Shown: one piece after another, positions 52,169 through 64,000 of the stretch
How positions within the stretch are numbered: the first letter of the stretch is position 1
Layout of the letters: every line of letters starts with the position of its first letter
Notes under the pieces: generated by a model
Database searches by the model: none
What the model was told of the DNA's origin: nothing
Seen by the model: only the letters and a program-made list of their open reading frames with translations
Program-made: the position numbers and the translations under genes
Source of the DNA: Odiellus spinosus
Lineage: Eukaryota; Arthropoda; Arachnida; Opiliones; Phalangiidae
Length of the DNA: 64,000 nucleotides
Reading direction: 5' to 3'
NCBI GenBank assembly: GCA_963920705.1
Contig: CAWUCO010000219.1
Location: 1,054,001 to 1,118,000 of the forward strand

Positions 52169-55100
52169 ATCTCTACTTGGGAAATTTTTGAATCTCTACT
52201 TTGGAAATTTTTCGATCTATACTTGGGAAATTTTTGAATCTCTACTTGGGAAATTTTTTAATCTCTACTTGGAAAATTTTTGAATCTCTACTTGGGAAAT
52301 TTTTGAATCTCGACTTGGGAAATTTTTGAATCTCTACTTTGGAAATTTTTCGATCTATACTTGGGCAATTTTTCGATCTGTACTTGGGAAATTTCTCGAT
52401 CTGTACTTGGAAAATTTTTCGATCCATTTTTGGGAAATTTTTCGATCTATACTTGGGAAATTTTTGAATCGCTACTTGGAAAATTTTTGAATCTCTACTT
52501 GGGAAATTTTTGAATCTCTACTTGGGAAATTTTTGAATCTCTACTTGGGAAATTTTTGAATCTCGACTTGGGAAATTTTTGAATCTCTACTTTGGAAATT
52601 TTTCGATCTATACTTGGGAAATTTTTGGATCTATACTTGGGAAATTTTTCGATCTATACTTGGAAAATTTTTCGATCTATACTTGCGAAATTTTTCGATC
52701 TATACTTGGGAAATTTTTCGATCTATACTTGGGAAATTTTTCGATCTATACCTGGGAAATTTTTCGATCTATACTTGGGAAATTTTTGGATCTATACTTG
52801 TGAAATTTTTGAATCTCTACTTGGGAAATTTTTGAATCTCTACTTGGAAAATTTTTGAATCTCTACTTGGGAAATTTTTGAATCTCTTCTTGGGAAATTT
52901 TTGAATCTCTACTTTGGAAATTTTTGAATCTCTACTTGGGAAATTTTACGATCTATACTTGGGAAATTTTTCGATCTATACTTGGGAAATTTTTCGATCT
53001 ATACTTGGGAAATTTTTCGATCAATACTTGGGAAATTTTTCGATCTATTCTTGGGAAATTTTTCGATCTATACTTGGGAAATTTTTCGATCTATACTTGG
53101 GCAATTTTTCGATCTGTACTTGGGAAATTTCTCGATCTGTACTTGGAAAATTTTTCGATCCATTTTTGGGAAATTTTTCGATCTATACTTGGGAAATTTT
53201 TGAATCGCTACTTGGAAAATTTTTGAATCTCTACTTGGGAAATTTTTGAATCTCTTCTTGGGAAATTTTTGAATCTCTACTTTGGAAATTTTTGAATCTC
53301 TACTTGGGAAATTTTACGATCTATACTTGGGAAATTTTTCGATCTATACTTGGGAAATTTTTCGATCTATACTTGGGAAATTTTTCGATCTATACTTGGG
53401 AAATTTTTCGATCTATACTTGGGAAATTTTTCGATCTATTCTTGGGAAATTTTTCGATCTATACTTGGGAAATTTTTCGATCTATACTTGCGAAATTTTT
53501 TGATCTATACTTGGGAAATTTTTGAATATCTACTTGGGAAATTTTTGAATCTCTACTTGGAAAATTTTTGAATCTCTACTTGGGAAATTTTTGAATCTCT
53601 ACTTGGGAAATTTTTGAATCTCTTCTTGGGAAATTTTTGAATCTCTACTTTGGAAATTTTTGAATTTCTACTTGGGAAATTTTTCGATCTATACTTGGGA
53701 AATTTTTCGATCTATACTTGGGAAATTTTTCGATCTATACTTGGGAAATTTTTCGATCTATACTTGGGAAATTTTTCGATCTATACTTGGGAAAAATTTT
53801 CGATCTATACTTGGGAAATTTTTCGATCTATACTTGGGAAATTTTCGATCTATACTTGGGAAATTTTTCGATCTATACTTCCGAAATTTTTTGATCTATA
53901 CTTGGGAAATTTTTGAATATCTACTTGGGAAATTTTTGAATCTCTTCTTGGAAAATTTTTGAATCTCTACTTGGGAAATTTTTGAATCTCTACTTGGGAA
54001 ATTTTTGAATCTCTTCTTGGGAAATTTTTGAATCTCTACTATGGAAATTTTTGAATTTCTACTTGGGAAATTTTTCGATCTATACTTGGGAAATTTTTCG
54101 ATCTATACTAGGGCAATTTTTCGATCAGTACTTGGGAAATTTTTCGATCTGTACTTGGGAAATTTTTCGATCTATACTTGGAAAATTTTTCGATCTATAC
54201 TTGGGAAATTTTTCGAACTATACTTGTAAAATTTTTCGATCTATACTTGGGAAATTTTTCGATCTATACTTGGGAAATTTTTCGATCTATACTTGGGAAA
54301 TTTTTCGATCTATACTTGGGAAATTTTTCGATCTATTCTTGGGAAATTTTTCGATCTATACTTGGGAAATTTTTCGATCTATACTTGCGAAATTTTTTGA
54401 TCTATACTTGGGAAATTTTTGAATATCTGCTTGGGAAATTTTTGAATCTCTACTTGGAAAATTTTTGAATCTCTACTTGGGAAATTTTTGAATCTCTACT
54501 TGGGAAATTTTTGAATCTCTTCTTGGGAAATTTTTGAATCTCTACTTTGGATATTTTTGAATTTCTACTTGGGAAATTTTTCGATCTATACTTGGGAAAT
54601 TTTTCGATCTATACTTGGGAAATTTTTCGATCTATACTTGGGAAATTTTTCGATCTATACTTGGGAAATTTTTCGATCTATACTTGGGAAAAATTTTCGA
54701 TCTATACTTGGGAAATTTTTCGATCTATACTTGGGAAATTTTCGATCTATACTTGGGAAATTTTTCGATCTATACTTCCGAAATTTTTTGAGCTATACTT
54801 GGGAAATTTTTGAATATCTACTTGGGAAATTTTTGAATCTCTTCTTGGAAAATTTTTGAATCTCTACTTGGGAAATTTTTGAATCTCTACTTGGGAAATT
54901 TTTGAATCTCTTCTTGGGAAATTTTTGAATCTCTACTATGGAAATTTTTGAATTTCTACTTGGGAAATTTTTCGATCTATACTTGGGAAATTTTTCGATC
55001 TATACTTGGGCAATTTTTCGATCAGTACTTGGGAAATTTTTCGATCTGTACTTGGGAAATTTTTCGATCTATACTTGGAAAATTTTTCGATCTATACTTG

Positions 55101-56748
55101 GGAAATTTTTCGAACTATACTTGTAAAATTTTTGAATCTCTACTTGGGAAATTTTTGAATCTCTACTTGGTAAATTTTTGAATCTCTACTTGGGAAATTT
55201 TTGAATCTCTTCTTGGGAAATTTTACGATCTATACTTGGGAAATTTTTCGATCTATACTTGGGAAATTTTTCGATCTATACTTGGGAAATTTTTCGATCT
55301 ATACTTGGGAAATTTTTCGATCTATACTTGGGAAATTTTTCGATCTAACTTGGGAAATTTTTCGATCTAACTTGGGAAATTTTTCGATCTATACTTGGGA
55401 AATTTTTCGATCTATACTTGGGAAATTTTTCGATCTATACTTGCGAAATTTTTGGATCTATTCTTGGGAAATTTTTGGATCTATACTTGGGAAAGTTTTG
55501 GATCTATACTTGGGAAATTTTTGGATCTAAACTAGGGAATTTTTGATCTCTACTTTGGAAATTTTTGAATCTCTACTTTGGAAATTTTTGAATCTCTACT
55601 TGGGAAATTTTTGAATCTCTTCTTGGGAAATTTTTGAATCTCTACTTTGGAAATTTTTGAATTTCTACTTGGGAAATTTTTCGATCTATACTTGGGAAAT
55701 TTTTCGATCTATACTTGGGAAATTTTTTGATCTATACTTGGGAAATTTTTCGATCTATACTTGGGCAATTTTTCGATCAGTACTTGGGAAATTTTTCGAT
55801 CTGTACTTGGGAAATTTTTCGATCTATACTTGGAAAATTTTTCTATCTATACTTGGGAAATTTTTGGATGTATACTTGTGAAATTTTTGGATCTATACTT
55901 GGGAAATTTTTGGATCTATACTTGGGAAATTTTGGATCTATACTTGGGAAATTTTTCGATCTATACTTGGAAAATTTTGGATCTATACTTGGAAAATTTT
56001 TCGATCTATACTAGGGAAATTTTTGGATCTATACTTGGGAAACTTTTCGATCTATACTTGGGAAATTTTTGGATCTATACTTGGGAAATTTTTGGATCTA
56101 TACTTGGGAAATTTTTGGATCTATACTTGGGAAATTTTGGATCTATACTTGGGAAATTTTTCGATCTATACTTGGAAAATTTTTCGATTTATGCTTGGGA
56201 AATTTTTGGATCTATACTTGGGAAATTTTTGGATCTATACTTGGGAAATTTTTGGATCTATACTTGGGAAATTTTTGGATCTATTCATGGGAAATTTTTG
56301 GATTTATACTTGGAAAATTTTTCTTACTATACTTGGGAAATTTTTCGATCTATACTTGGGAAATTTTTGGATCTATACTTGGAAAATTTTTGGATCTATA
56401 CTTGGAAAATTTTTCGATCTATGCTTGGGAAATTTTTGGATCTATACTTGGGAAATTTTTGGATCTATACTTGGGAAATTTTTGGATCTATACTTGGGAA
56501 ATATTTGGATCTATACTTGTAAAATTTTTGGATCTATACTTGGGAAATTTTGGATCTATACTTGGGAAATTTTTCGATCTATACTTGGAAAATTTTGGAT
56601 CTATACTTGGAAAATTTTTCGATCTATACTAGGGAAATTTTTGGATGTATACTTGTGAAATTTTTGGATCTATACTTGGGAAATTTTTGGATCTATACTT
56701 GGGAAATTTTGGATCTATACTTGGGAAATTTTTCGATCTATACTTGGA
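51665..56748 (+). repeat. Left copy of a 7253-bp-offset duplication
   Basis: Every marker from about 51,665 to 56,748 has a counterpart 7253 bp downstream (7252 after about 55,090, because of a 1-base T-run difference). It covers A/C-type monomers up to 55,865 and then G-type monomers. By eye I found only the T-run difference near 55,081/62,336 and a two-base difference (TTGTAAAA here, TTGGGAAA there) near 56,519/63,771. Confidence 0.85.
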
Positions 56749-58917
56749 AAATTTTTCGATCTATGCTTGGGAAATTTTTGGATCTACACTTGGGAAATTT
56801 TTGGATGTATACTTGTGAAATTTTTGGATCTATACTTGGGAAATTTTTGGATCTATACTTGGGAAATTTTTGGACCTATACTTGGGAAATTTTTGGATCT
56901 ATACTTGGGAAATTTTTCGATCTATACTTGGGAAATTTTTGGATCTATACTTGGGAAATTTTTGGATCTATACTTGGGAAATTTTTGGATCTATACTTGG
57001 GAAATTTTGGATCTATACTTGGGAAATTTTTCGATCTATACTTGGAAAATTTTTCGATCTATGCTTGGGAAATTTTTGGATCTATACTTGGGAAATTTTT
57101 GGATGTATACTTGTGAAATTTTTGGATCTATACTTGGGAAATTTTTGGATCTATACTTGGGAAATTTTTGGATCTATTCATGGGAAATTTTTGGATTTAT
57201 ACTTGGGAAATTTTTCTTACTATACTTGGGAAATTTTTCGATCTATACTTGGGAAATTTTTCGATCTATACTTGGAAAATTTTTGGATCTATACTTGGGA
57301 AATTTTTCGATCTATACTTGGGAAATTTTTCGATCTATACTTGGGAAATTTTTCGATCTATACTTGGGAAATTTTTGAATCTCTACTTGGGAAATTTTTG
57401 AATCTCTACTTGGGAAATTTTTGGACTATACTTGGGAAATTTTTGGATCTATGCTAGGGAAATTTTTGAATCTATACTTGGGAAATTTTTGGATCTATAC
57501 TTGGGAAATTTTTGGATCTATACTTGGGAAATTTTTGGATCTATACTTGGGAAATTTTTGGATGTATACTTGGAAAATTTTTGGATCTATACTTGGGAAA
57601 TTTTTGAATCTATACTTGGGAAATTTTTGGATCTATACTTGTGAAATTTTTGGATGTATACTTGGGAAATTTTTGGATCTATACTTGGGAAATTTTTCGA
57701 TCTATACTTGGGAAATTTTTGGATCTATACTTGGGAAATTTTTCGATCTATACTTGGGAAATTTTTCGATCTATACTTGGGAAATTTTTGAATCTATACT
57801 AGGGAAATTTTTGAATTTCTACTTGGGAAATTTTTCGATCTATACTTGGGAAATTTTTCGATCTATTCTTGGGAAATTTTTTGATCTATACTTGGGAAAT
57901 TTTTCGATCTATACTTGGGCAATTTTTCGATCAGTACTTGGGAAATTTTTCGATCTGTACTTGGGAAATTTTTCGATCTATACTTGGAAAATTTTTCTAT
58001 CTATACTTGGGAAATTTTTGGATGTATACTTGTGAAATTTTTGGATCTATACTTGGGAAATTTTTGGATCTATACTTGGGAAATTTTGGATCTATACTTG
58101 GGAAATTTTTCGATCTATACTTGGGAAATTTTTCGATCTATACTTGGGAAATTTTTCGATCTATACTTGGGAAATTTTTCGATCTATACTTGGGAAATTT
58201 TTGAATCTCTACTTGGGAAATTTTTGAATCTCTACTTGGGAAATTTTTGGACTATACTTGGGAAATTTTTGGATCTATGCTAGGGAAATTTTTGAATCTA
58301 TACTTGGGAAATTTTTGGATCTATACTTGGGAAATTTTTGGATCTATACTTGGGAAATTTTTGGATCTATACTTGGGAAATTTTTGGATGTATACTTGGA
58401 AAATTTTTGGATCTATACTTGGGAAATTTTTGAATCTATACTTGGGAAATTTTTGGATCTATACTTGTGAAATTTTTGGATGTATACTTGGGAAATTTTT
58501 GGATCTATACTTGGGAAATTTTTCGATCTATACTTGGGAAATTTTTGGATCTATACTTGGGAAATTTTTCGATCTATACTTGGGAAATTTTTCGATCTAT
58601 ACTTGGGAAATTTTTGAATCTATACTAGGGAAATTTTTGAATTTCTACTTGGGAAATTTTTCGATCTATACTTGGGAAATTTTTCGATCTATTCTTGGGA
58701 AATTTTTTGATCTATACTTGGGAAATTTTTCGATCTATACTTGGGCAATTTTTCGATCAGTACTTGGGAAATTTTTCGATCTGTACTTGGGAAATTTTTC
58801 GATCTATACTTGGAAAATTTTTCTATCTATACTTGGGAAATTTTTGGATGTATACTTGTGAAATTTTTGGATCTATACTTGGGAAATTTTTGGATCTATA
58901 CTTGGGAAATTTTGGAT
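55866..58917 (+). repeat. 23-bp satellite array, second G-type block
   Basis: G-type monomers return abruptly at 55,866 with GGATGTATAC and TTGTGAAA, and the GGATCTATTC / GGATTTATAC / CTTACTATAC trio is found again near 56,280 and 57,170. From about 57,360 G- and A-type monomers mix. Between 57,320 and 58,971 the block is occupied by the 826-bp tandem pair. No gene is visible. Confidence 0.95.
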
Positions 58918-58971
58918 CTATACTTGGGAAATTTTTCGATCTATACTTGGGAAATTTTTCGATCTATACTT
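57320..58971 (+). repeat. 826-bp tandem higher-order repeat, two copies
   Basis: Copies at about 57,320-58,145 and 58,146-58,971 share GGACTATAC, GGATCTATGC with CTAGGGAAA, GAATTTCTAC, CTTGGGCAA, GATCAGTAC and TTCTATCTATAC in order, at a constant 826-bp offset (36 monomers less 2 bp). No internal difference was seen by eye. Each copy crosses the A/C-to-G border sequence. Confidence 0.85.
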
Positions 58972-61900
58972 GCGAAATTTTTCGATCTATACTTGGGAAA
59001 TTTTTCGATCTATACTTGGGAAATTTTTCGATCTATACTTGGGAAATTTTTCGATCTATACTTGGGAAATTTTACGATCTATACTTGGGAAATTTTTCGA
59101 TCTATACTTGGGAAATTTTACGATCTATACTTGGGAAATTTTTCGATCTATACTTGGAAAATTTTTCGATCTATACTTGGGAAATTTTTCGATCTATTCT
59201 TGGTAAATTTTTTGATGTATACTTGGGAAATTTTTCGATCTATACTTGGGCAATTTTTCGATCTGTACTTGGGAAATTTTTCGATCTGTACTTGGGAAAT
59301 TTTTCGATCTATACTTGGAAAATTTTTCGATCTATACTTGGGAAATTTTTCGATCTATACTTGGGAAATTTTTGAATCTCTACTTGGGAAATTTTTGAAT
59401 CTCTACTTGGAAAATTTTTGAATCTCTACTTGGGAAATTTTTGAATCTCTACTTTGGAAATTTTTCGATCTATACTTGGGAAATTTTTGAATCTCTACTT
59501 GGGAAATTTTTTAATCTCTACTTGGAAAATTTTTGAATCTCTACTTGGGAAATTTTTGAATCTCGACTTGGGAAATTTTTGAATCTCTACTTTGGAAATT
59601 TTTCGATCTATACTTGGGCAATTTTTCGATCTGTACTTGGGAAATTTCTCGATCTGTACTTGGAAAATTTTTCGATCCATTTTTGGGAAATTTTTCGATC
59701 TATACTTGGGAAATTTTTGAATCGCTACTTGGAAAATTTTTGAATCTCTACTTGGGAAATTTTTGAATCTCTACTTGGGAAATTTTTGAATCTCTACTTG
59801 GGAAATTTTTGAATCTCGACTTGGGAAATTTTTGAATCTCTACTTTGGAAATTTTTCGATCTATACTTGGGAAATTTTTGGATCTATACTTGGGAAATTT
59901 TTCGATCTATACTTGGAAAATTTTTCGATCTATACTTGCGAAATTTTTCGATCTATACTTGGGAAATTTTTCGATCTATACTTGGGAAATTTTTCGATCT
60001 ATACCTGGGAAATTTTTCGATCTATACTTGGGAAATTTTTGGATCTATACTTGTGAAATTTTTGAATCTCTACTTGGGAAATTTTTGAATCTCTACTTGG
60101 AAAATTTTTGAATCTCTACTTGGGAAATTTTTGAATCTCTTCTTGGGAAATTTTTGAATCTCTACTTTGGAAATTTTTGAATCTCTACTTGGGAAATTTT
60201 ACGATCTATACTTGGGAAATTTTTCGATCTATACTTGGGAAATTTTTCGATCTATACTTGGGAAATTTTTCGATCAATACTTGGGAAATTTTTCGATCTA
60301 TTCTTGGGAAATTTTTCGATCTATACTTGGGAAATTTTTCGATCTATACTTGGGCAATTTTTCGATCTGTACTTGGGAAATTTCTCGATCTGTACTTGGA
60401 AAATTTTTCGATCCATTTTTGGGAAATTTTTCGATCTATACTTGGGAAATTTTTGAATCGCTACTTGGAAAATTTTTGAATCTCTACTTGGGAAATTTTT
60501 GAATCTCTTCTTGGGAAATTTTTGAATCTCTACTTTGGAAATTTTTGAATCTCTACTTGGGAAATTTTACGATCTATACTTGGGAAATTTTTCGATCTAT
60601 ACTTGGGAAATTTTTCGATCTATACTTGGGAAATTTTTCGATCTATACTTGGGAAATTTTTCGATCTATACTTGGGAAATTTTTCGATCTATTCTTGGGA
60701 AATTTTTCGATCTATACTTGGGAAATTTTTCGATCTATACTTGCGAAATTTTTTGATCTATACTTGGGAAATTTTTGAATATCTACTTGGGAAATTTTTG
60801 AATCTCTACTTGGAAAATTTTTGAATCTCTACTTGGGAAATTTTTGAATCTCTACTTGGGAAATTTTTGAATCTCTTCTTGGGAAATTTTTGAATCTCTA
60901 CTTTGGAAATTTTTGAATTTCTACTTGGGAAATTTTTCGATCTATACTTGGGAAATTTTTCGATCTATACTTGGGAAATTTTTCGATCTATACTTGGGAA
61001 ATTTTTCGATCTATACTTGGGAAATTTTTCGATCTATACTTGGGAAAAATTTTCGATCTATACTTGGGAAATTTTTCGATCTATACTTGGGAAATTTTCG
61101 ATCTATACTTGGGAAATTTTTCGATCTATACTTCCGAAATTTTTTGATCTATACTTGGGAAATTTTTGAATATCTACTTGGGAAATTTTTGAATCTCTTC
61201 TTGGAAAATTTTTGAATCTCTACTTGGGAAATTTTTGAATCTCTACTTGGGAAATTTTTGAATCTCTTCTTGGGAAATTTTTGAATCTCTACTATGGAAA
61301 TTTTTGAATTTCTACTTGGGAAATTTTTCGATCTATACTTGGGAAATTTTTCGATCTATACTAGGGCAATTTTTCGATCAGTACTTGGGAAATTTTTCGA
61401 TCTGTACTTGGGAAATTTTTCGATCTATACTTGGAAAATTTTTCGATCTATACTTGGGAAATTTTTCGAACTATACTTGTAAAATTTTTCGATCTATACT
61501 TGGGAAATTTTTCGATCTATACTTGGGAAATTTTTCGATCTATACTTGGGAAATTTTTCGATCTATACTTGGGAAATTTTTCGATCTATTCTTGGGAAAT
61601 TTTTCGATCTATACTTGGGAAATTTTTCGATCTATACTTGCGAAATTTTTTGATCTATACTTGGGAAATTTTTGAATATCTGCTTGGGAAATTTTTGAAT
61701 CTCTACTTGGAAAATTTTTGAATCTCTACTTGGGAAATTTTTGAATCTCTACTTGGGAAATTTTTGAATCTCTTCTTGGGAAATTTTTGAATCTCTACTT
61801 TGGATATTTTTGAATTTCTACTTGGGAAATTTTTCGATCTATACTTGGGAAATTTTTCGATCTATACTTGGGAAATTTTTCGATCTATACTTGGGAAATT

Positions 61901-64000
61901 TTTCGATCTATACTTGGGAAATTTTTCGATCTATACTTGGGAAAAATTTTCGATCTATACTTGGGAAATTTTTCGATCTATACTTGGGAAATTTTCGATC
62001 TATACTTGGGAAATTTTTCGATCTATACTTCCGAAATTTTTTGAGCTATACTTGGGAAATTTTTGAATATCTACTTGGGAAATTTTTGAATCTCTTCTTG
62101 GAAAATTTTTGAATCTCTACTTGGGAAATTTTTGAATCTCTACTTGGGAAATTTTTGAATCTCTTCTTGGGAAATTTTTGAATCTCTACTATGGAAATTT
62201 TTGAATTTCTACTTGGGAAATTTTTCGATCTATACTTGGGAAATTTTTCGATCTATACTTGGGCAATTTTTCGATCAGTACTTGGGAAATTTTTCGATCT
62301 GTACTTGGGAAATTTTTCGATCTATACTTGGAAAATTTTCGATCTATACTTGGGAAATTTTTCGAACTATACTTGTAAAATTTTTGAATCTCTACTTGGG
62401 AAATTTTTGAATCTCTACTTGGTAAATTTTTGAATCTCTACTTGGGAAATTTTTGAATCTCTTCTTGGGAAATTTTACGATCTATACTTGGGAAATTTTT
62501 CGATCTATACTTGGGAAATTTTTCGATCTATACTTGGGAAATTTTTCGATCTATACTTGGGAAATTTTTCGATCTATACTTGGGAAATTTTTCGATCTAA
62601 CTTGGGAAATTTTTCGATCTAACTTGGGAAATTTTTCGATCTATACTTGGGAAATTTTTCGATCTATACTTGGGAAATTTTTCGATCTATACTTGCGAAA
62701 TTTTTGGATCTATTCTTGGGAAATTTTTGGATCTATACTTGGGAAAGTTTTGGATCTATACTTGGGAAATTTTTGGATCTAAACTAGGGAATTTTTGATC
62801 TCTACTTTGGAAATTTTTGAATCTCTACTTTGGAAATTTTTGAATCTCTACTTGGGAAATTTTTGAATCTCTTCTTGGGAAATTTTTGAATCTCTACTTT
62901 GGAAATTTTTGAATTTCTACTTGGGAAATTTTTCGATCTATACTTGGGAAATTTTTCGATCTATACTTGGGAAATTTTTTGATCTATACTTGGGAAATTT
63001 TTCGATCTATACTTGGGCAATTTTTCGATCAGTACTTGGGAAATTTTTCGATCTGTACTTGGGAAATTTTTCGATCTATACTTGGAAAATTTTTCTATCT
63101 ATACTTGGGAAATTTTTGGATGTATACTTGTGAAATTTTTGGATCTATACTTGGGAAATTTTTGGATCTATACTTGGGAAATTTTGGATCTATACTTGGG
63201 AAATTTTTCGATCTATACTTGGAAAATTTTGGATCTATACTTGGAAAATTTTTCGATCTATACTAGGGAAATTTTTGGATCTATACTTGGGAAACTTTTC
63301 GATCTATACTTGGGAAATTTTTGGATCTATACTTGGGAAATTTTTGGATCTATACTTGGGAAATTTTTGGATCTATACTTGGGAAATTTTGGATCTATAC
63401 TTGGGAAATTTTTCGATCTATACTTGGAAAATTTTTCGATTTATGCTTGGGAAATTTTTGGATCTATACTTGGGAAATTTTTGGATCTATACTTGGGAAA
63501 TTTTTGGATCTATACTTGGGAAATTTTTGGATCTATTCATGGGAAATTTTTGGATTTATACTTGGAAAATTTTTCTTACTATACTTGGGAAATTTTTCGA
63601 TCTATACTTGGGAAATTTTTGGATCTATACTTGGAAAATTTTTGGATCTATACTTGGAAAATTTTTCGATCTATGCTTGGGAAATTTTTGGATCTATACT
63701 TGGGAAATTTTTGGATCTATACTTGGGAAATTTTTGGATCTATACTTGGGAAATATTTGGATCTATACTTGGGAAATTTTTGGATCTATACTTGGGAAAT
63801 TTTGGATCTATACTTGGGAAATTTTTCGATCTATACTTGGAAAATTTTGGATCTATACTTGGAAAATTTTTCGATCTATACTAGGGAAATTTTTGGATGT
63901 ATACTTGTGAAATTTTTGGATCTATACTTGGGAAATTTTTGGATCTATACTTGGGAAATTTTGGATCTATACTTGGGAAATTTTTCGATCTATACTTGGA
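58918..64000 (+). repeat. Right copy of the 7253-bp-offset duplication, runs off the window
   Basis: Near-identical second copy of 51,665-56,748. It restarts the A/C-type monomers at 58,918, changes to G-type monomers at 63,118 exactly as the left copy does at 55,866, and is still matching at base 64,000. If the event was a simple tandem duplication, the unit is 7253 bp (51,665-58,917) and this copy should continue for about 2.2 kb beyond the window. Confidence 0.85.

Larger units (their letters stand above)
30758..55865 (+). repeat. 23-bp satellite array, A/C-type domain
   Basis: From about 30,757 the array changes to CGATCTATAC and GAATCTCTAC monomers, with GAATCTCTTC, GAATTTCTAC, CTTTGGAAA, TTTTACGATC and CTTGGGCAA variants that are absent or rare before this point. 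GGATGTATAC and the GGATCTATTC/CTTACTATAC trio disappear. Monomer length stays 23 bp, with occasional 21-bp (CGATCTAACTT) and A5 forms. Because GAATC follows TTTTT, a TGA occurs in one frame per A-type monomer, so plus-strand frames are much shorter than in the G-type domain (215 codons at most, 50302-50949). No gene or mobile element is visible in these 25 kb. Confidence 0.96.

Noticed and set aside
1-64000. CRISPR array
   Set aside because: Repeats are directly contiguous with no unique spacers, and the window is animal DNA with a BEL/Pao element.
1-64000. G-quadruplex potential from the GGG and GG runs
   Set aside because: The runs are separated by 8-10 bases and one is only GG, so stable quadruplexes are unlikely.
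1-64000. GGGAAATTTT in each core as a Rel/NF-kB (Dorsal-like) site
   Set aside because: The first half fits, but the expected CC at the 3' end is missing, so the match is a half site of little weight.
1-64000. CENP-B box or telomeric repeat in the array
   Set aside because: No CENP-B-box-like sequence and no TTAGG or TTAGGG runs were seen. Centromeric or subtelomeric location remains undetermined.
9776-64000. Solo LTRs or further retroelement fragments in the array
   Set aside because: Reading through the rest of the window I found only satellite monomers; no stretch resembles the 284-bp LTR.

Overview
This 64-kb window is almost entirely one satellite DNA array interrupted once by an intact LTR retrotransposon of the BEL/Pao superfamily. 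No host gene is visible. BEL/Pao elements are known only from animals, and the polyprotein resembles insect copies, so the source is most likely nuclear DNA of an insect or other arthropod. The species cannot be told from the sequence. The array runs off both ends of the window.

The satellite monomer is 23 bp: a conserved 13-bp core (TTGGGAAATTTTT) followed by a variable 10-bp segment. About 58.2 kb is satellite, roughly 2,500 monomers, all in the same orientation. Three segment classes dominate: G-type (GGATCTATAC), C-type (CGATCTATAC) and A-type (GAATCTCTAC). Rarer marker variants (for example GGATGTATAC followed by TTGTGAAA, GGATCTATGC, GGATCTATTC followed by ATGGG) make higher-order repeats visible. 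Monomers of 21, 22 and 24 bp occur where the T or A run changes length or a dinucleotide is lost.

Layout: 1-3927, G-type array; 3928-9770, BEL/Pao element flanked by the target duplication ACTTG; 9771 to about 30,757, G-type array with higher-order repeats of 298, 391, 1144, 572 and 390 bp; about 30,757-55,865, a domain of A- and C-type monomers with nested higher-order repeats (805, 1426, about 3.36 and about 4.17 kb); 55,866 to about 58,970, G-type array again, including an 826-bp tandem pair; 58,918-64,000, a near-identical second copy of 51,665-56,748, offset by 7253 bp, which repeats the A/C domain and its border with the G-type array.

The retrotransposon is 5843 bp with two 284-bp LTRs that differ at only 3 positions, a primer-binding site, and one uninterrupted 1692-codon gag-pol frame with every expected catalytic motif. 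It therefore looks recently inserted and possibly autonomous. It has no env gene.

The array yields many long open frames on the plus strand because the 23-bp monomer contains no stop in any forward frame and 23 is not a multiple of 3. These are by-products of the repeat and are not annotated as genes. The points of interest are the nested amplification history, the sharp domain borders (one of them present four times), and the young retroelement sitting in one copy of a repeated block whose other copies keep the empty site.
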